Below are positions 1-10,830 of a DNA stretch of 64,000 nt, one piece after another. The notes under the pieces are model-generated. The model saw only the letters and a list, made by a program, of their open reading frames with translations, searched no databases and had not been told where the DNA came from. The stretch comes from Chrysophaeum taylorii. Taxonomy: Eukaryota > Sar > Pelagophyceae > Pelagomonadales > Pelagomonadaceae. Position numbers and translations under genes: made by a program. The stretch lies in assembly GCA_029834535.1 (NCBI GenBank), contig JAQMWT010000198.1, positions 1 to 64,000 on the forward strand, written 5' to 3'. Position 1 is the stretch's first letter, and every line of letters begins with the position of its first letter.

Positions 1-830
1 CGGTGAGATATTGACATATCCACAAACTCTGTCTATTGTACTTAAGCAGCTGGCAAAGACTTAAGCCAGACGAGCCCGAATTCATATAAGAAAGGGTGGG
101 AGACTGAGCAGTAACGCTCCCGGACATCATCCCGGGATGCATCTTCCTTTTGACCAGGATAATACTCGGACGTACTATCCGGACCATCTTCACTAATCTG
201 TTGGACAGTTGCCATGGGCCCCTTTATTCCGGGCTTATGATTTTCGTACTCTTGGGCCTGCGTTTGATTCGTTCCGATCTTGTTATAGTGTCCGTAGTTC
301 ACGGCTTGGATTTAGGTTAACAGTGATACTTTACCCCACGCTATACCACGGTTCCTTCTCAATGAATACTCTTACCTCTTTCTCCTTTAACTTTTACTTT
401 TTCATGTTCGGGCTCCACTTTGCTTTAGAAACCGAGGCCCACCCTCTCCTGACTCTCGTTCTTCATTGCGCTTTCTTTTCTACTGTTCTCCTGTCAAACT
501 CCTCCTACCGCCTTTTCCCGTGGGCTCCTTCTTTTTTATGTCTACCCACGCGTATCCGGTTGTAGTCGATACCGATTTCCCTTCTTCCGGATTCTTGATT
601 AACCGTACGTTTTGATCATACGGTCGCTTTTTGTCCTGCCTTCTGCCCCTAGTCCCTCGTCTTATGATTACACAATATTGGAGATGGCTACGTTTTCTCC
701 AAGTATAGGATGTTACAAGGAAACGACATGTCCGATGGGAGGGGATTGTCGTGAGCATCATAATCTAGTAGCAGATCTTCCTGAAGGTTGGTGGGGATAG
801 AAGTGAGGATTTATAACGAATTGCCATTTC
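1..830 (-). other. 3' flank of copia relic, no gene recognised
   Basis: Sequence downstream (minus sense) of the RNase H remnant. Only short unrelated open frames occur, the longest about 93 codons (480-761, minus). A 3' LTR would be expected here, but by eye I found no copy of the 9330-10020 segment, so the element either runs past the window edge or has lost its LTR. Confidence 0.4.
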
Positions 831-1361
831 CGTTAGCAATTTGCGTAACCAAGCCACATCATCGGCACACATATTGAGGGCGATAAGTTCACTCTCATGC
901 GTAGAATTAGCTTTATAGGCTGTAGCTTAGACTTCCGCAAGTGATGAGAGAACCAAACAAAAAGAAGCGTAGCCGTTGTTGTAGATTTGCGGTCTTGTTC
1001 ACAAGAAGGTGCATTATCGGCATCAACGAATGCGACCAGTGGATCAAAATTACCTGAATTAATTGTTCTTTAGTGTAGTCCAACATGGTGGCCATGTCAG
1101 GCGATTACCGATAAGAAGTCGAAGATGGTCCATTAGAGCGGAAGAACCAGAGTAGTACCAGAGGCGAAGATTACGATTTTCGGGCTTACGCAAGTAGCGG
1201 AGCGTTCCTGTTAGTACTTGAACATGCAGAAATGCTGGATTATGCATTCCTCGAGAGCAACGACTAAGGCTTTGGGATAAATCAGGGCGGACAGGCCAAT
1301 TGAACAAAACGTGAACTTGCCGAGTAGGTATAGAGAAGGTATGAAGGATGAACTTGTCCAT
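831..1361 (-). pseudogene. copia RNase H remnant (end of RT plus RNase H)
   Basis: The frame from 1361 downward contains LTGTLRYLRKPENRNL, matching the copia segment between RT and RNase H (usually ..RILRYLKGT..). Further on, minus-strand frames give VDADNAP followed by DRKSTTT, the first catalytic Asp region and conserved DRKST box. After a frame change comes THESELIALN followed by DDVAWLRK, the copia STEAEY..WLR signature with its catalytic Glu. The two halves lie in different frames, so the domain is broken. Confidence 0.75.
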
Positions 1362-1389
1362 ATTCAGAAGATGGCTCTCCCGTTTTATA

Positions 1390-2256
1390 CGTGGTTGATG
1401 GTGACATCAGTGTAGAAGTGGAACGTAACTGCATTAAAATGGGGTGCTCTTCGAACAATGCGTAAGTTTAGCCTGACAGTCCGTGATATAGAGCCATCAG
1501 TTGTGCGCGTTATGCGCATGCTAGGAGAGTATGGACTTTCCTCGAAGGTCGTCGACTGAGTATTCCTTTTTCAGGGCTTGCTGGAACTCACGACGTAGAG
1601 TTTCCGAAGTACAAGTAATGACGACGTCGTCTATGAGAGCGTGAGCAAATTAGAAATGTGAAGCGTCAGCTTGGACTTTAGCGTAAATGCATGTGTGTCT
1701 GTTCGAAATCGTGTGTAGCCTAATGAATCAAAGAAGCCGTTTATGGTTTGATTCCAAAGGGCAGGGCTCTGACGCAATCCATAGAGAGATTTAAGTAGCT
1801 TTGGGAGACGGCGGCCTTGGTATTTGGTATCTTCGGGATCGAGAAGGTAAATGCCTTGTGGCAGTTTGACATAAACATGCAGAATCGATGGGAGCTGAAC
1901 AAAAGCGTTAGGGACGTCGACATGATAGACGGGAAGTCGCAGATGAGCTTCTAGCGCCAAAAACACAAAGGATGCCGGTAAGCTGTGCCATAGGCTGAAT
2001 GTGTTGAAGAAATCGGTGCCCAGAGAGGCTAAGAATCTCGTAGGACCAGGCGTGCTTTATGTTAATGTACTGACCAGCAGCGTTGGTTTTATACGTAGGA
2101 CGAGACGGGTGTCAATAGGCTTTGAGTTGACCATTGGCAGCGCTAGTTTAAAGCAGCCAAACTTAACAATGTCAAAAATCTCTTTGGAGAGATGGCAGCA
2201 ACATAAGCTTTGCGATCAGCGTCTGAGAGACCTTTGAGGCAGGTCAACCATATTCA
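1390..2256 (-). pseudogene. copia reverse transcriptase remnant
   Basis: Between about 2250 and 1631 the minus strand shows, in shifting frames, the RT entry region (KPIDTRLVLRIKP, then KARLVLR, typical KPIGTRWVFKIK..YKARLVAKG). Then in one frame (1966-1631) come VYHVDVPNAFVQ, LPQGIY, and KLLKSLYGLRQSPALW. These match the copia motif with the first catalytic Asp (QMDVKNAFL) and the LKKSLYGLKQAPR.W block. The YVDD block with the other catalytic Asp residues is not intact in an open frame. Confidence 0.85.
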
Positions 2257-3204
2257 TCAATTTTGATATCTCTTTGGCTTGAATCTTGTATCGTCGTCCG
2301 AACCAACCGTGCTGGGGTCATGAGTCGTCGTCAGATGAGTAATTGCGTAAGAAGCGACATTATCGGGCAGATGAGCGTGATCGGGATCTTCGATGAGTTG
2401 AACGACTAGTAGAGGAGCATCACCAAAGGTGGCCTCAATGTAATGCGATTGCACGGTGATATAGTCTTCGATGGCGGAGAGATGAGGCTCGGAAGCGCCA
2501 TAAGAAGCGTCATTATGATCCAAAATGGAGTGGGGCGTGAAACAAAGCATAAGCATATTGAGCGGAGGAACTTGAAAGGCGTGAGCATGTTCAGAAATTA
2601 AATGAACGAGAGCTTGAGGAAGGTGAAAATCGGCAAGGTTGACGTCGTCGTAGAAGTGGACATGGGGAGCATAAGGCGATGGGTGGCTATGGCTCCTATG
2701 GCACGTAACTGAAGAGGACAGTGAAATCGCTTGGTGCACATGGTGATGAACGGATGGTGTAAATTCCCCCTCTGGAGGTATAGCCGTCCAGTGGATGCCA
2801 TGAGCGATGTGAAGGGAGTGGAGGGTGGAGTCGCAGAATGTTATGTACTGCTTGGAGAGGTCATACTTGAAGTCGGCAAGCGCACCACCGGCTTGTTTAT
2901 AAGCGGCAACAGTAGGCGAAGCAATACGAGTAAGAACATCCTTGAGGTTGGCTTTGCGACGAGGCTGAGGGTGATGAGGGCCACGGGTGAGACGGAGGAC
3001 ATCCTGGGAATAGAGAGACCGATAAGATGGTAAAAGTGGCAAAGTGTTGGAAGACACGTCAGATGTAGGTGTGGTTGCGGAAGTAGCGGGTGCAGAAGCA
3101 GCTGGAGCACATGCGGAAGCGGGAGAGGGAGCATGGAGATGAGAAGAAGGAGTCCCCCTCTCATGGTCAGTGTCGGTAGGCATAGCATTCCCCCTCTGCG
3201 CCAC
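2257..3204 (-). pseudogene. copia linker between integrase and RT
   Basis: An open minus-strand frame of about 315 codons, rich in Pro, Ala, Ser and His in its first third and without recognisable motifs. Its position, between the integrase remnant and the RT remnant and ending just before the RT entry block, identifies it as the variable linker of copia Pol. Such linkers are poorly conserved, so identification is by location only. Confidence 0.6.
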
Positions 3205-3400
3205 ATCATTGGGGGTGCTGTGAACAGAGAAGGGAATGTCGAGTGAAGGTGCGGGAGGTGGATGCTGTTCATAATCTGAAGGAGATTTAGAAATAAGATG
3301 AGGAAAAGTCAGTTTAGAGGAAACACGGACTTGACCGTTTTCAGGATTAAATACAGCATCGGCTAAATGATTAACATGGGGTGTTATTAAAGGGCTGTAT

Positions 3401-4551
3401 TTAGTAAATTAGCACCGCACATAAGTAGATGTAGGGACGACATCGGGGTTCATATTTATGAAATTCTTTAGATTCCAAATGCAAACAACAAACAGAACCA
3501 AAAGGTTTGAGGTAGTCTTGTTGGGGAACATTACATTGGTCTAACAAAACTTGTTGGGGGCTTAGGACTTTATTGTAAATACGTTCGAGGGAAACGTTAG
3601 GTAGGAGATTATATGATATTATGTATGTATATATCAGATTATATATAGATTGGATAGCATGTGTAACAGCCCACGGGTAGTGTGGTGCCGGATCTGTTAG
3701 GGGGTGACCTTTATAGGATACATTAAGTATATCCCGGAGTCGTGTAGACGCGGCAGTGGCTATGTGACCAACAGCGGCTTCGACTTCATGATTAAAGACA
3801 TGTAAGTAAGGGGGGAACGCGGACATATTAATACCATGTTCCACACGGAAGGGGGTTGTAACATGCTGAGATAAATAGGGTTTAAAGGAATCACAATAGA
3901 TGATTTGTTTTAGTTGTACATGAACATAAGTAGAGCAAAAGCTGCGGACAAACTCAAGGGCGTTACAAAATTCGCTGGAGTTAGTGCTACGACAAAAGTA
4001 CACTAACAGAAATTTAGAAATGAGACACTTGAAGACAATGATATGTCGAAAGGATCCCCATTCCGAGAGCACAGAGACGTAACCACCGTCACATGCCCAA
4101 GCTTCACCAGGTTGAAAAATTTTTTCGAATGATGGTTGCTTGATAAGGTGGTGTGGATGAGGAAAGCGTTTTTATGAATCGTACAATCCACACAGAACTT
4201 ACGGTAGGGTACGTCAGATGGGTGGTGTCCAGGACTGGCAATAACCTGAACAGCTTTTATGGCTTGAGAATCACTGGAATGGTGAATGTTGTGAAAATTG
4301 GTAGCTCGCTGTTGCGCATCTCGAAATGCAAGGGCGCCCCTGGCATGGACTTTCTTATCGAAGGGCGCATGCTTCTCATGGAGCTGTCTTGGCGTTATGA
4401 GGGGTATTTGTTTTTCTTTAGTAGGAGATGATATATCTGCGGATAGGATGTTAGAGAGGAAAGCATGAGCTACTGAATCAGTATGAAAAGAAGTAAGTTC
4501 GTGGTTAGAAGTGATAGTATCACAACATAAGAGTTTTTTATTGGAAATGTA
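3401..4551 (-). pseudogene. copia GAG-pre-integrase and integrase core remnant
   Basis: From 4551 downward an open frame carries PRQLHEKHAPFDKKVHARG with several His residues followed by FCVDCT, the HHCC zinc-binding GAG-pre-integrase region. It then passes into the integrase core. The second catalytic block normally reading DNGGEF is TNSSEF here, losing the Asp. The third block keeps a Glu in HVFNHEVEAAVGHI. The C-terminal part LKPFGSVCCLHLESKEFHKYEPR matches copia L..FGC.AYVH....KLDPR, followed by PYIYL. The missing catalytic Asp and frame breaks show it is inactive. Confidence 0.75.
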
Positions 4552-4553
4552 GA

Positions 4554-4648
4554 ACTAACTAACTAACTAACTTCAGACCTCTCCCGAGCATGCGAGCCAG
4601 GCCGGACCGGCAGTACGGAATCACAGAGGAAAATCACGCAGCTGGGGC
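4554..4648 (-). repeat. Short retroposon (copy A) with CTAA/TTAG tail, inserted in copia
   Basis: A roughly 90-bp unit: four to five CTAA repeats followed by a core starting TTCAGACCTCTCCCGAGCAT and running through TACGGAATCACAGAGGAAAA. The same unit occurs at 16184-16297. On the minus strand it ends in (TTAG)n, like the 3' tail of a LINE or SINE. It interrupts the copia reading frame between codons reading MFYIA and FYIS. It is flanked by imperfect 11-bp direct repeats, GGAAATGTAGA at 4543-4553 and GGCAATGTAAA at about 4646-4656, which look like a target-site duplication. Confidence 0.75.
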
Positions 4649-6800
4649 AATGTAAAACATAGCAATGGAACTCTGGTGTAATGTTAAAGATGTATCTGTT
4701 GGGAATATATTTGTGAAGAAGGTTGACCTATATTTTTTGGTTAGAGGAGCGTGATCAGGGTCAAACGATGGTGATATCGTTAATATACGCAAGTCATAGA
4801 CAAGCTGACACAAATGTTTATAAATTGTATGATATGTTCCAGCTGGAATAGCATTTGCGATTATATCACAGCATAGGTCCGGGGACAAAGACAAAAGAAA
4901 ATTGATTTGGTACGCAGTGAAGTTATTGGCGCGTGCCAATTCGCGAGTTGAGTAGTGTCGGATGCGATCGAGTTGTGGATCGTACACGAGCATATTAGCA
5001 AAATCCACGAATGGTAGGTGTGGGAGTATATATAGAGTGAACTTTGGCACCCATCTTCCTATCGCTTGATGTTATAAAGCCCAAATATCTGCTTTGGGAC
5101 AAATGCATGTCACTTAAAGCAAATATTTTGTCGATAAACTCAAGACGATTTTCCTGAGGGTAGAAGACAAAAGAATCGTGAAATACAGGAGAGGCATATG
5201 AAACCAGTGCTTGTACTAGACGACGCATGTCTTGATTTTCATTATGACGGTATGCTTGGCAAAGCCAAAGAAAACCGGTAACAGGTTCGAGAGAAGCAGT
5301 CTTATCGATTCCGGCATCGTGTGTTAAAAGGGCGTAGGTTTCGCCAAAAGCATCTATGTGTGCCTGGTATTTAGAAGAAGAGTTAGAAACTGTTATGTCT
5401 CCGCCTGTATGTCTTCCACCAGTGATGTAAATGATGGATGAAGTAGAGGATTTATTTAAGAATAACCTGTGAGATGGTTGGTTAGATTCGATAGTTGTAA
5501 TACGAAAGGACACAGGTAATGTGATGGATTTAGGGAATAATCGTCCCATAATATTATAGAGGAGCACAAAAGCTTTGAGTTCAATAGGGGATCTCATGCA
5601 AGCAAGTGGTTTTCTTGAATTAGTCAAGAATCCCAGGCGAAAGTTAGAAATGCCCTCCATTTCATCTTGACTGGGATGTTCGACTGTTTTATGAGAGTGC
5701 AGACGAAGGAACAGCATAGTTAAGGTTTCAAGCTCAGTCACAGTTAAGCGCACGGATCCTGTACGACTGAAAATATTGTAGGTTTTAGGTGTGGACACGA
5801 ATGGTATGTCAGGAAAGACCTGCGTCCAAGGTTCGTCGACTATTAACTTGCGACTGATGGAGTTAGCGTGGTCTGCAATATCCAGAAAGGAAGTGACTCG
5901 TTTATTAGGCCATGAAAGCAGATCAAGAGGGCCGGTGTTATATTTGCGTGCGACGAGGATCCATCTTTCTCTGGCTTGATAATCTCCACATAAATAGCAT
6001 GGAAATCGGTCACATATTCCCACCGTATAGTGCATCGTTGAGAAGATGAGGTTGGCAACTCGTATATGATCTTCGTATGATGCGGAGTGTGGTGGAGTCA
6101 TTTCCATGAAGAGAACGAGCGGCTTTACAAGCTCAGTACACTTAGAGCACTTGGGAACAAAGAATCATCCATATCGCGCTCGAAGGTGGAAATGGATCTC
6201 CCATTGATTATGTTGCGATTTGTGCATGGTGATGTCAATTCCACCATGTCAGTGTAATATCGTGCACGTTCAACGTCCGATGCTCGATGGAGATATGTCA
6301 AAAACTTAGGTAAGGATGGGAAAACTTCGATGGAATTACCAAAACGTCTTCGTAGCATGTGCGTGATATTGTCGTCGCTCTCAACAAGAACTTTAACGTT
6401 GATGTTGATTTGCAAGTCATTAGAAGCGCAAGCCAAGAATGCAGGAGTGGACATCCCAGAGCAAAGTAAGTTACGGTAGGTATTCGTGGGCTAGGAGATG
6501 AAGTTGCTGTATGGAGCAAACGTGTTGTAACCTTGCGTCATACAGGAGGTGGGAAATGCTTGCGTATGTAAGGCAGCTGCGAATGCATTGACTCCAGGAT
6601 GGTTTTAAGCCATGGGACGTAAATTACTCGTTCCATGAGGGTGGAATATAGTTTGAGCATTTCGCGTTGTTCATTAAAAGCACATAGTCTGAACTGTAGT
6701 GAGCGAAGTTCCATCTACGCGCTTTTGCTTGTTGTAGCGAGTAAATTGGTAGAGTTGGCAACAGGTTGCTGAGTCTAAACAAAGTAATCTGACATTATCA
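4634..6800 (-). pseudogene. Unassigned copia Pol spacer with ORFs
   Basis: Between protease (ends about 6837) and the pre-integrase region lie minus-strand open frames at 6125-6454 (109 codons), 4995-6107 (370 codons) and 4634-5050 (138 codons, overlapping the previous one in another frame). I recognise no domain. The 370-codon frame contains a Cys pair (CYLCGDY) and otherwise looks like an ordinary globular protein. Typical copia elements have only a few hundred bases here, so this about 2.2-kb stretch is either element-specific coding sequence or an insertion. Confidence 0.5.
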
Positions 6801-6836
6801 TCAATTTTACTCTGGATAGATGATTGTCCTTTAAAT

Positions 6837-7825
6837 TCAACTCCATAAAGTGTATACCAAGTTTATCTTCTCCCATTGAGTCATACTGATGATGTGCAGA
6901 TCGGGATCGTTATGGTCGTTTTGCTTGGGTAGAAAAAGCGCAACGTCTAGCTTTACATATCCCACATTTGGATGCTTTGGGAGAGCGGGAATGACGGTCC
7001 TTATAATCATAGCATGTGTGATTCTCTGCGTATCCGTAGCAGTCTGGATAGCAGGTGATAAGGACTCGGGTAGCTTTACGATGTGGATAGGATCAGCATA
7101 ACGTTTAAAGTTAATTACATGTTGAGAAGCACATGTGTCAGCATATCCTGGCGTAGTCATTAGCGGCAAATTGTACTCGTTGTACAGTTTAAGCATTGTT
7201 GCATAACAGGCATGTGTTGAGCTTTGACCAAACACGTACTGTGTCATGAAACTTTGCGTTTGTTCGGAAGGCACAACGACGAGTGTAAAACCAGTATTTA
7301 ATTTTGGTAGCAACACAGGGGGATCTGTACCATCTTCATTATCTTCATTGGGTAGATTACTGGGGAGCTCAGAGTGCGAGGAAGTTTCCCGAGCTTGACG
7401 ACGAACGATAGCATTCTGAGCTTTAGCATTTATGTGCTGCAATAGCGGCTGAGGGATGTTATCGATTTCATCATCTTTAATGGACAGAAAAGTGTGGAAC
7501 ATTTTCTCTGTATCAGCAGTCCCCCTCTGCTCCGCATCACTGGGGGACGCTTCAGGAGCAGATGTTTCAGTTTGATACTTTTCTTCTGAAACAAGAGATT
7601 CCTTATCGGCTTCCAAGAGGTTCGATATGGTATTGGACATAGTATCAACTCGAGATAAGTAGAGATGAACTTGGGTGGCTTCATCAGGATCTAAGGACTG
7701 TGTCGAAGCTTGAGAAGCGGTTGTCCAGAGAGTACTCGACAAGCTTTTCATTTCCTCCTGTACCATTTTAGAGTCGGTGGAAGGATGGGGATTCGCTTCC
7801 TGCAATTTACCAAACAGGTGGCGAA
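6837..7825 (-). pseudogene. copia aspartic protease region
   Basis: The open minus-strand frame contains GYADTCASQHVINFKRY, matching the copia protease active site D-[ST]-G-A-[ST]-x-H but with Cys replacing Gly. The segment before it is hydrophilic and rich in Ser, Glu and Asp, consistent with the gag-protease junction. The ORF ends at 6837 with a stop. The Gly to Cys change at the active site could be functional in this lineage or reflect decay; the second relic upstream has DDACAAN at a possibly equivalent place. Confidence 0.6.
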
Positions 7826-7916
7826 GACGATCAACTTGATAAGTAGCCCATAAGAGACATATTATTATTAAGACGATCAACTTGATAAGTAGCCCGGTCC
7901 ATAAGAGATATATTAG
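7826..7916 (-). repeat. 46-bp tandem duplication splitting gag from pol
   Basis: Two near-identical copies of a segment beginning AGACGATCAACTTGATAAGT lie head to tail (about 7826-7870 and 7871-7916); one copy has four extra bases (GGTC). In protein terms TYQVDRL is encoded twice, once in the gag frame near its stop and once in the protease frame. The length differences put gag and protease in different frames. Confidence 0.75.
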
Positions 7917-9321
7917 AGCGTGCATTACGGTTAGAGGAAGATGAGTAGACAGGACGATTGAAGCTGGTACCTTTGACGTTATAATTTGAGGGTGAACGAT
8001 AGTACAACCTGTCACGAGGTGAGATTGTCGATGCTTTTTCTTTTGCATTACGAAGCTTACGAGCGTTGAAGCCAGACTGTCCAGCTACAGTGGCTAACAA
8101 CGAGTAAGCGTTGTTTAGAGAGTCGTGAGATTGATGAATAGTATCCATCAATAATACCTTAGGTGGCTTGGTAGCGGTAGTACCAGGGATGTAAGGGATC
8201 CAGGAAGCGGGCTTATCCAAGCGTCGGTTGGAAGAAAACTTTGTCTCATTATATATCATTAACAAGAACTCCAATAGTGGACGAACGTCGTTAGGATCAA
8301 CTAGCTTTAACAATTCGGGATCGTGACTCGAGTTGTTACTAGAGCGTGTCTCGTAGAGTTTACACCATTCCAATAAAGATTGAGAATAGCGCTCGTGATC
8401 CGAGGGATTAGCATATAGACGGTAGATTTCCTCGTGAGCTTTAAGAGTGATTATGGAGTTATTAAATTGGATTGATGCTTCATCACTATTTAATTGCTTT
8501 GCCTGAGATTGAAAGGCAAGGAGTTGTTCGACAAATACATGGGCATACCAATTAACATTTAGAGACATTCGATTAAACTGAGATTTAAGCTCAATTACAT
8601 CCGTACAAGACACTGTCTCATAGTAATGATAGGCTAAAAGCATTACAGCACGTAATTTATTGGGATGTGCAGTAATTGCATAAATTTTATTTAGTTGAGG
8701 CCACATAGCGAGAGCGGGCTTTTTCTGGGACTCGAGTTTAAAGAAGGTGCACAAGAAACCAGCATAAGTTTCGCGGTGTTTGATCCAGTCGGCATTAGAG
8801 AGACCTGTAAAGGACATGTTAGTTAAAGATGAATCATACACAATTGATTTAGGAAATCGGGTATCTAATAAAGTGATGACATGTTTGACATCCTCATTTA
8901 ATTCAGGACGGACAAGGTTGTACGACTCTTGGTAGTAAAGTCGTTCAAGACTATTACGGGCATCAACCGTTAGTTGATGGGAAGAGTCGACGTGCCAAGT
9001 CTTTAAATGTTCGGGCAGGGCATCTTCATCAGGTAAGTTTAAATCATTAATTTGCTCAGCTTTCCATTGAGCGAAGATGATATCAACTTCTTGTTCACGA
9101 AGTTGATTATATTCCGGAGCATTCCGGGTGTAAGCTTCATATGAATCGAAGCAGAATAACGCGTCCACATATGGACTTGTCATATGCCTGCGAAGCGCTT
9201 CAATTTGCAAGCTCACCTTGGTTGAATTATCTTGGAAACGCAATCCTGCGTTAATTTTATCAACGAGGATTTGTTCTTGTTCGTAGATATCCGTGGTAGA
9301 TACTGTTTTTTGTTTTGACAT
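7831..9321 (-). pseudogene. copia gag-like polyprotein (capsid region)
   Basis: A 496-codon frame starting ATG at 9321 (MSKQKTVSTTDIYEQE). It is helical and Leu/Gln/Asn rich, with blocks such as TFFKLESQKK and EQLLAFQSQAKQLN that fit a capsid-like gag. No CCHC zinc knuckle is seen. The C-terminus turns Ser/Asn/Arg rich before the duplication-induced stop. Assigned as gag because it lies immediately 5' of the protease motif in the same orientation and is the longest open frame of the relic. Identification rests on position rather than a diagnostic motif. Confidence 0.6.
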
Positions 9322-10025
9322 GATTGTGACCTATTAAGGGATATGTTAGAGGATTGATAGACAGATTCGACACATAAGAATGAAGGGTTTCTCAAGTGCG
9401 GGTTCTATGTACAGTACGCTATTTTAAACGTGGGCTTATTGACAAGACCAAACAAATCAACATGCTATTTAAAACAGGGTGACTTGAGATTGAAGAATGG
9501 ATTAGTTCTCGAGCAGTCACTCTTTTGTTGGGGAATGGAAGTAAAAAACCGTACAAGTTTCCGCGGCTTGTATAGGAAAAAATTTAATTTTATTGGTTAT
9601 GCGAGTGCATGTGACGAGTGACCGACCCAACTCGGTCACAAACCAATTTAACTGGTGGGCACATACCGTCACACAATAAATATGTACAGTAGACCACCGC
9701 CAATCACATTGTCGCATTGTACTCGTGATCAGGCGCAAATTGATCATTCGATTTAGACGTACAGCACAGTTGGGCTGACACACCTACGCATCTGGTCCCA
9801 TAATCTGGAGAGATTTGACCCTCTCCGGGTACATAGTAGAGACTGCGTGCAGTCTTAGGCGTGTACAGACCATTCCGCTTGTCACATGCTACTACACAAG
9901 GTAGGGATTTAGGCCCTAACTCCTTAAGGACATTAGGTCCCATAGAAGCGTTTACACTGACAACGGGGAACGAAGTCTCTGTTAATTAAACAGAAAACCC
10001 CGTACCCGACGGTACGCACCTGGAG
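9322..10025. other. Leader/LTR candidate of the copia relic
   Basis: No convincing coding sequence. It lies just upstream (minus sense) of gag, where the 5' LTR and leader should be. A short hairpin-forming sequence, GTGACCGACCCAACTCGGTCAC, sits at about 9619-9640. No repeat of this stretch was spotted near 1-830, so the LTR assignment is positional only. Confidence 0.3.
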
Positions 10026-10029
10026 GCCT

Positions 10030-10830
10030 ACTCCATGTTGGAAAAGAGCTTCAGACTGGGTTCTTCATAGTCATGAAATAAAAAGGGCGGAAGGGTAAGG
10101 AAGGAAAGAAAGAGGGAATGCCGTATTACGGAGAGAAAACCCTCGTGTAGAGATAGGTGTGAAAATGTTCCAGTGTCGCACACATAATAGTGTAGCTCTC
10201 TGGAATGACGAGAAGTTCGTACAGATACGGCTCGTGGGGCAGTGGCGGATCGGTGGCTTGTACATGCAGAGCTTTGAGCCGAGATGTCGCAATAACTTGG
10301 AGATCTTTCCTGAATTGCGGGACGACCATAAAGACGAGATATAAAGCGTAACCGGTTGTGTTCTTTTGTATCCTTTGAGGAGAGACCTGCAGCCTGCAAA
10401 TACAACGGTTCAACACTGATGAAGTGGGTGGTAAGGGTGCCTCGTCCCATATGAATGGTGTGTTCGGGAATCCGGCGTATGGACTCGGGAACAAAGTGTT
10501 GTATTGTGCACGTAAAGCAAAAAGATGCGCCACCGTCAAACAGCGAAGTTTAGTTTCAGTGCCGGGTCCATTGCAGGCGTGCAGCGAGTTAGTCTTCTTT
10601 GAGGTCTTTCCTGGAGTGTAAGTTGCACAAAGAAAATTTGCGACTCTGGGTGAGATGGTTGATGATGTCGGGAAATTCGTCATCTTGAGGTTTGGTGCCT
10701 GGTTGAGTAAGATGTTGTTGGCGGCACAGGCGTCGTCGACAACCATCAGCGAAAAAGCCGACTCTGGTGGAGAACACGCATATAGTCACTGTGACGTTGT
10801 GCGTAGTCTTCGGCGGGGTCGTCTTCATCA
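10030..10830 (-). pseudogene. Second retroelement relic, protein downstream of gag
   Basis: The minus-strand frame 10746-10126 (206 codons) lies directly 3' of the second gag-like region and overlaps another frame at 10450-10028. It starts MVVDDACAANNILLN, which could be a decayed retropepsin active site (compare DTCASQH in the neighbouring relic), but this is weak. No integrase or RT follows: the sequence runs into the leader region of the other relic at about 10025. Confidence 0.35.

Larger units (their letters stand above)
831..9321 (-). mobile_element. Degenerate Ty1/copia-type LTR retrotransposon
   Basis: Reading the minus strand from 9321 downward, the parts appear in copia order: gag-like ORF, aspartic protease motif, a long unassigned spacer, GAG-pre-integrase zinc region, integrase core, linker, reverse transcriptase, RNase H. 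Integrase before reverse transcriptase is diagnostic of copia rather than gypsy elements. Frames are broken repeatedly by stops, frameshifts, a 46-bp tandem duplication and a small retroposon insertion, so it cannot be autonomous. Base composition is visibly more AT rich than the host genes to the right. LTR ends were not found by eye. Confidence 0.85.

Noticed and set aside
7861-7915. Tandem repeats at the gag boundary as a CRISPR-like array
   Set aside because: Only two copies, no spacers, eukaryotic context; better explained as a simple duplication.
10126-10746. Second relic frame as a definite retropepsin
   Set aside because: Only DDACAAN hints at an active site; the surrounding residues do not follow the retropepsin pattern well enough to claim it.
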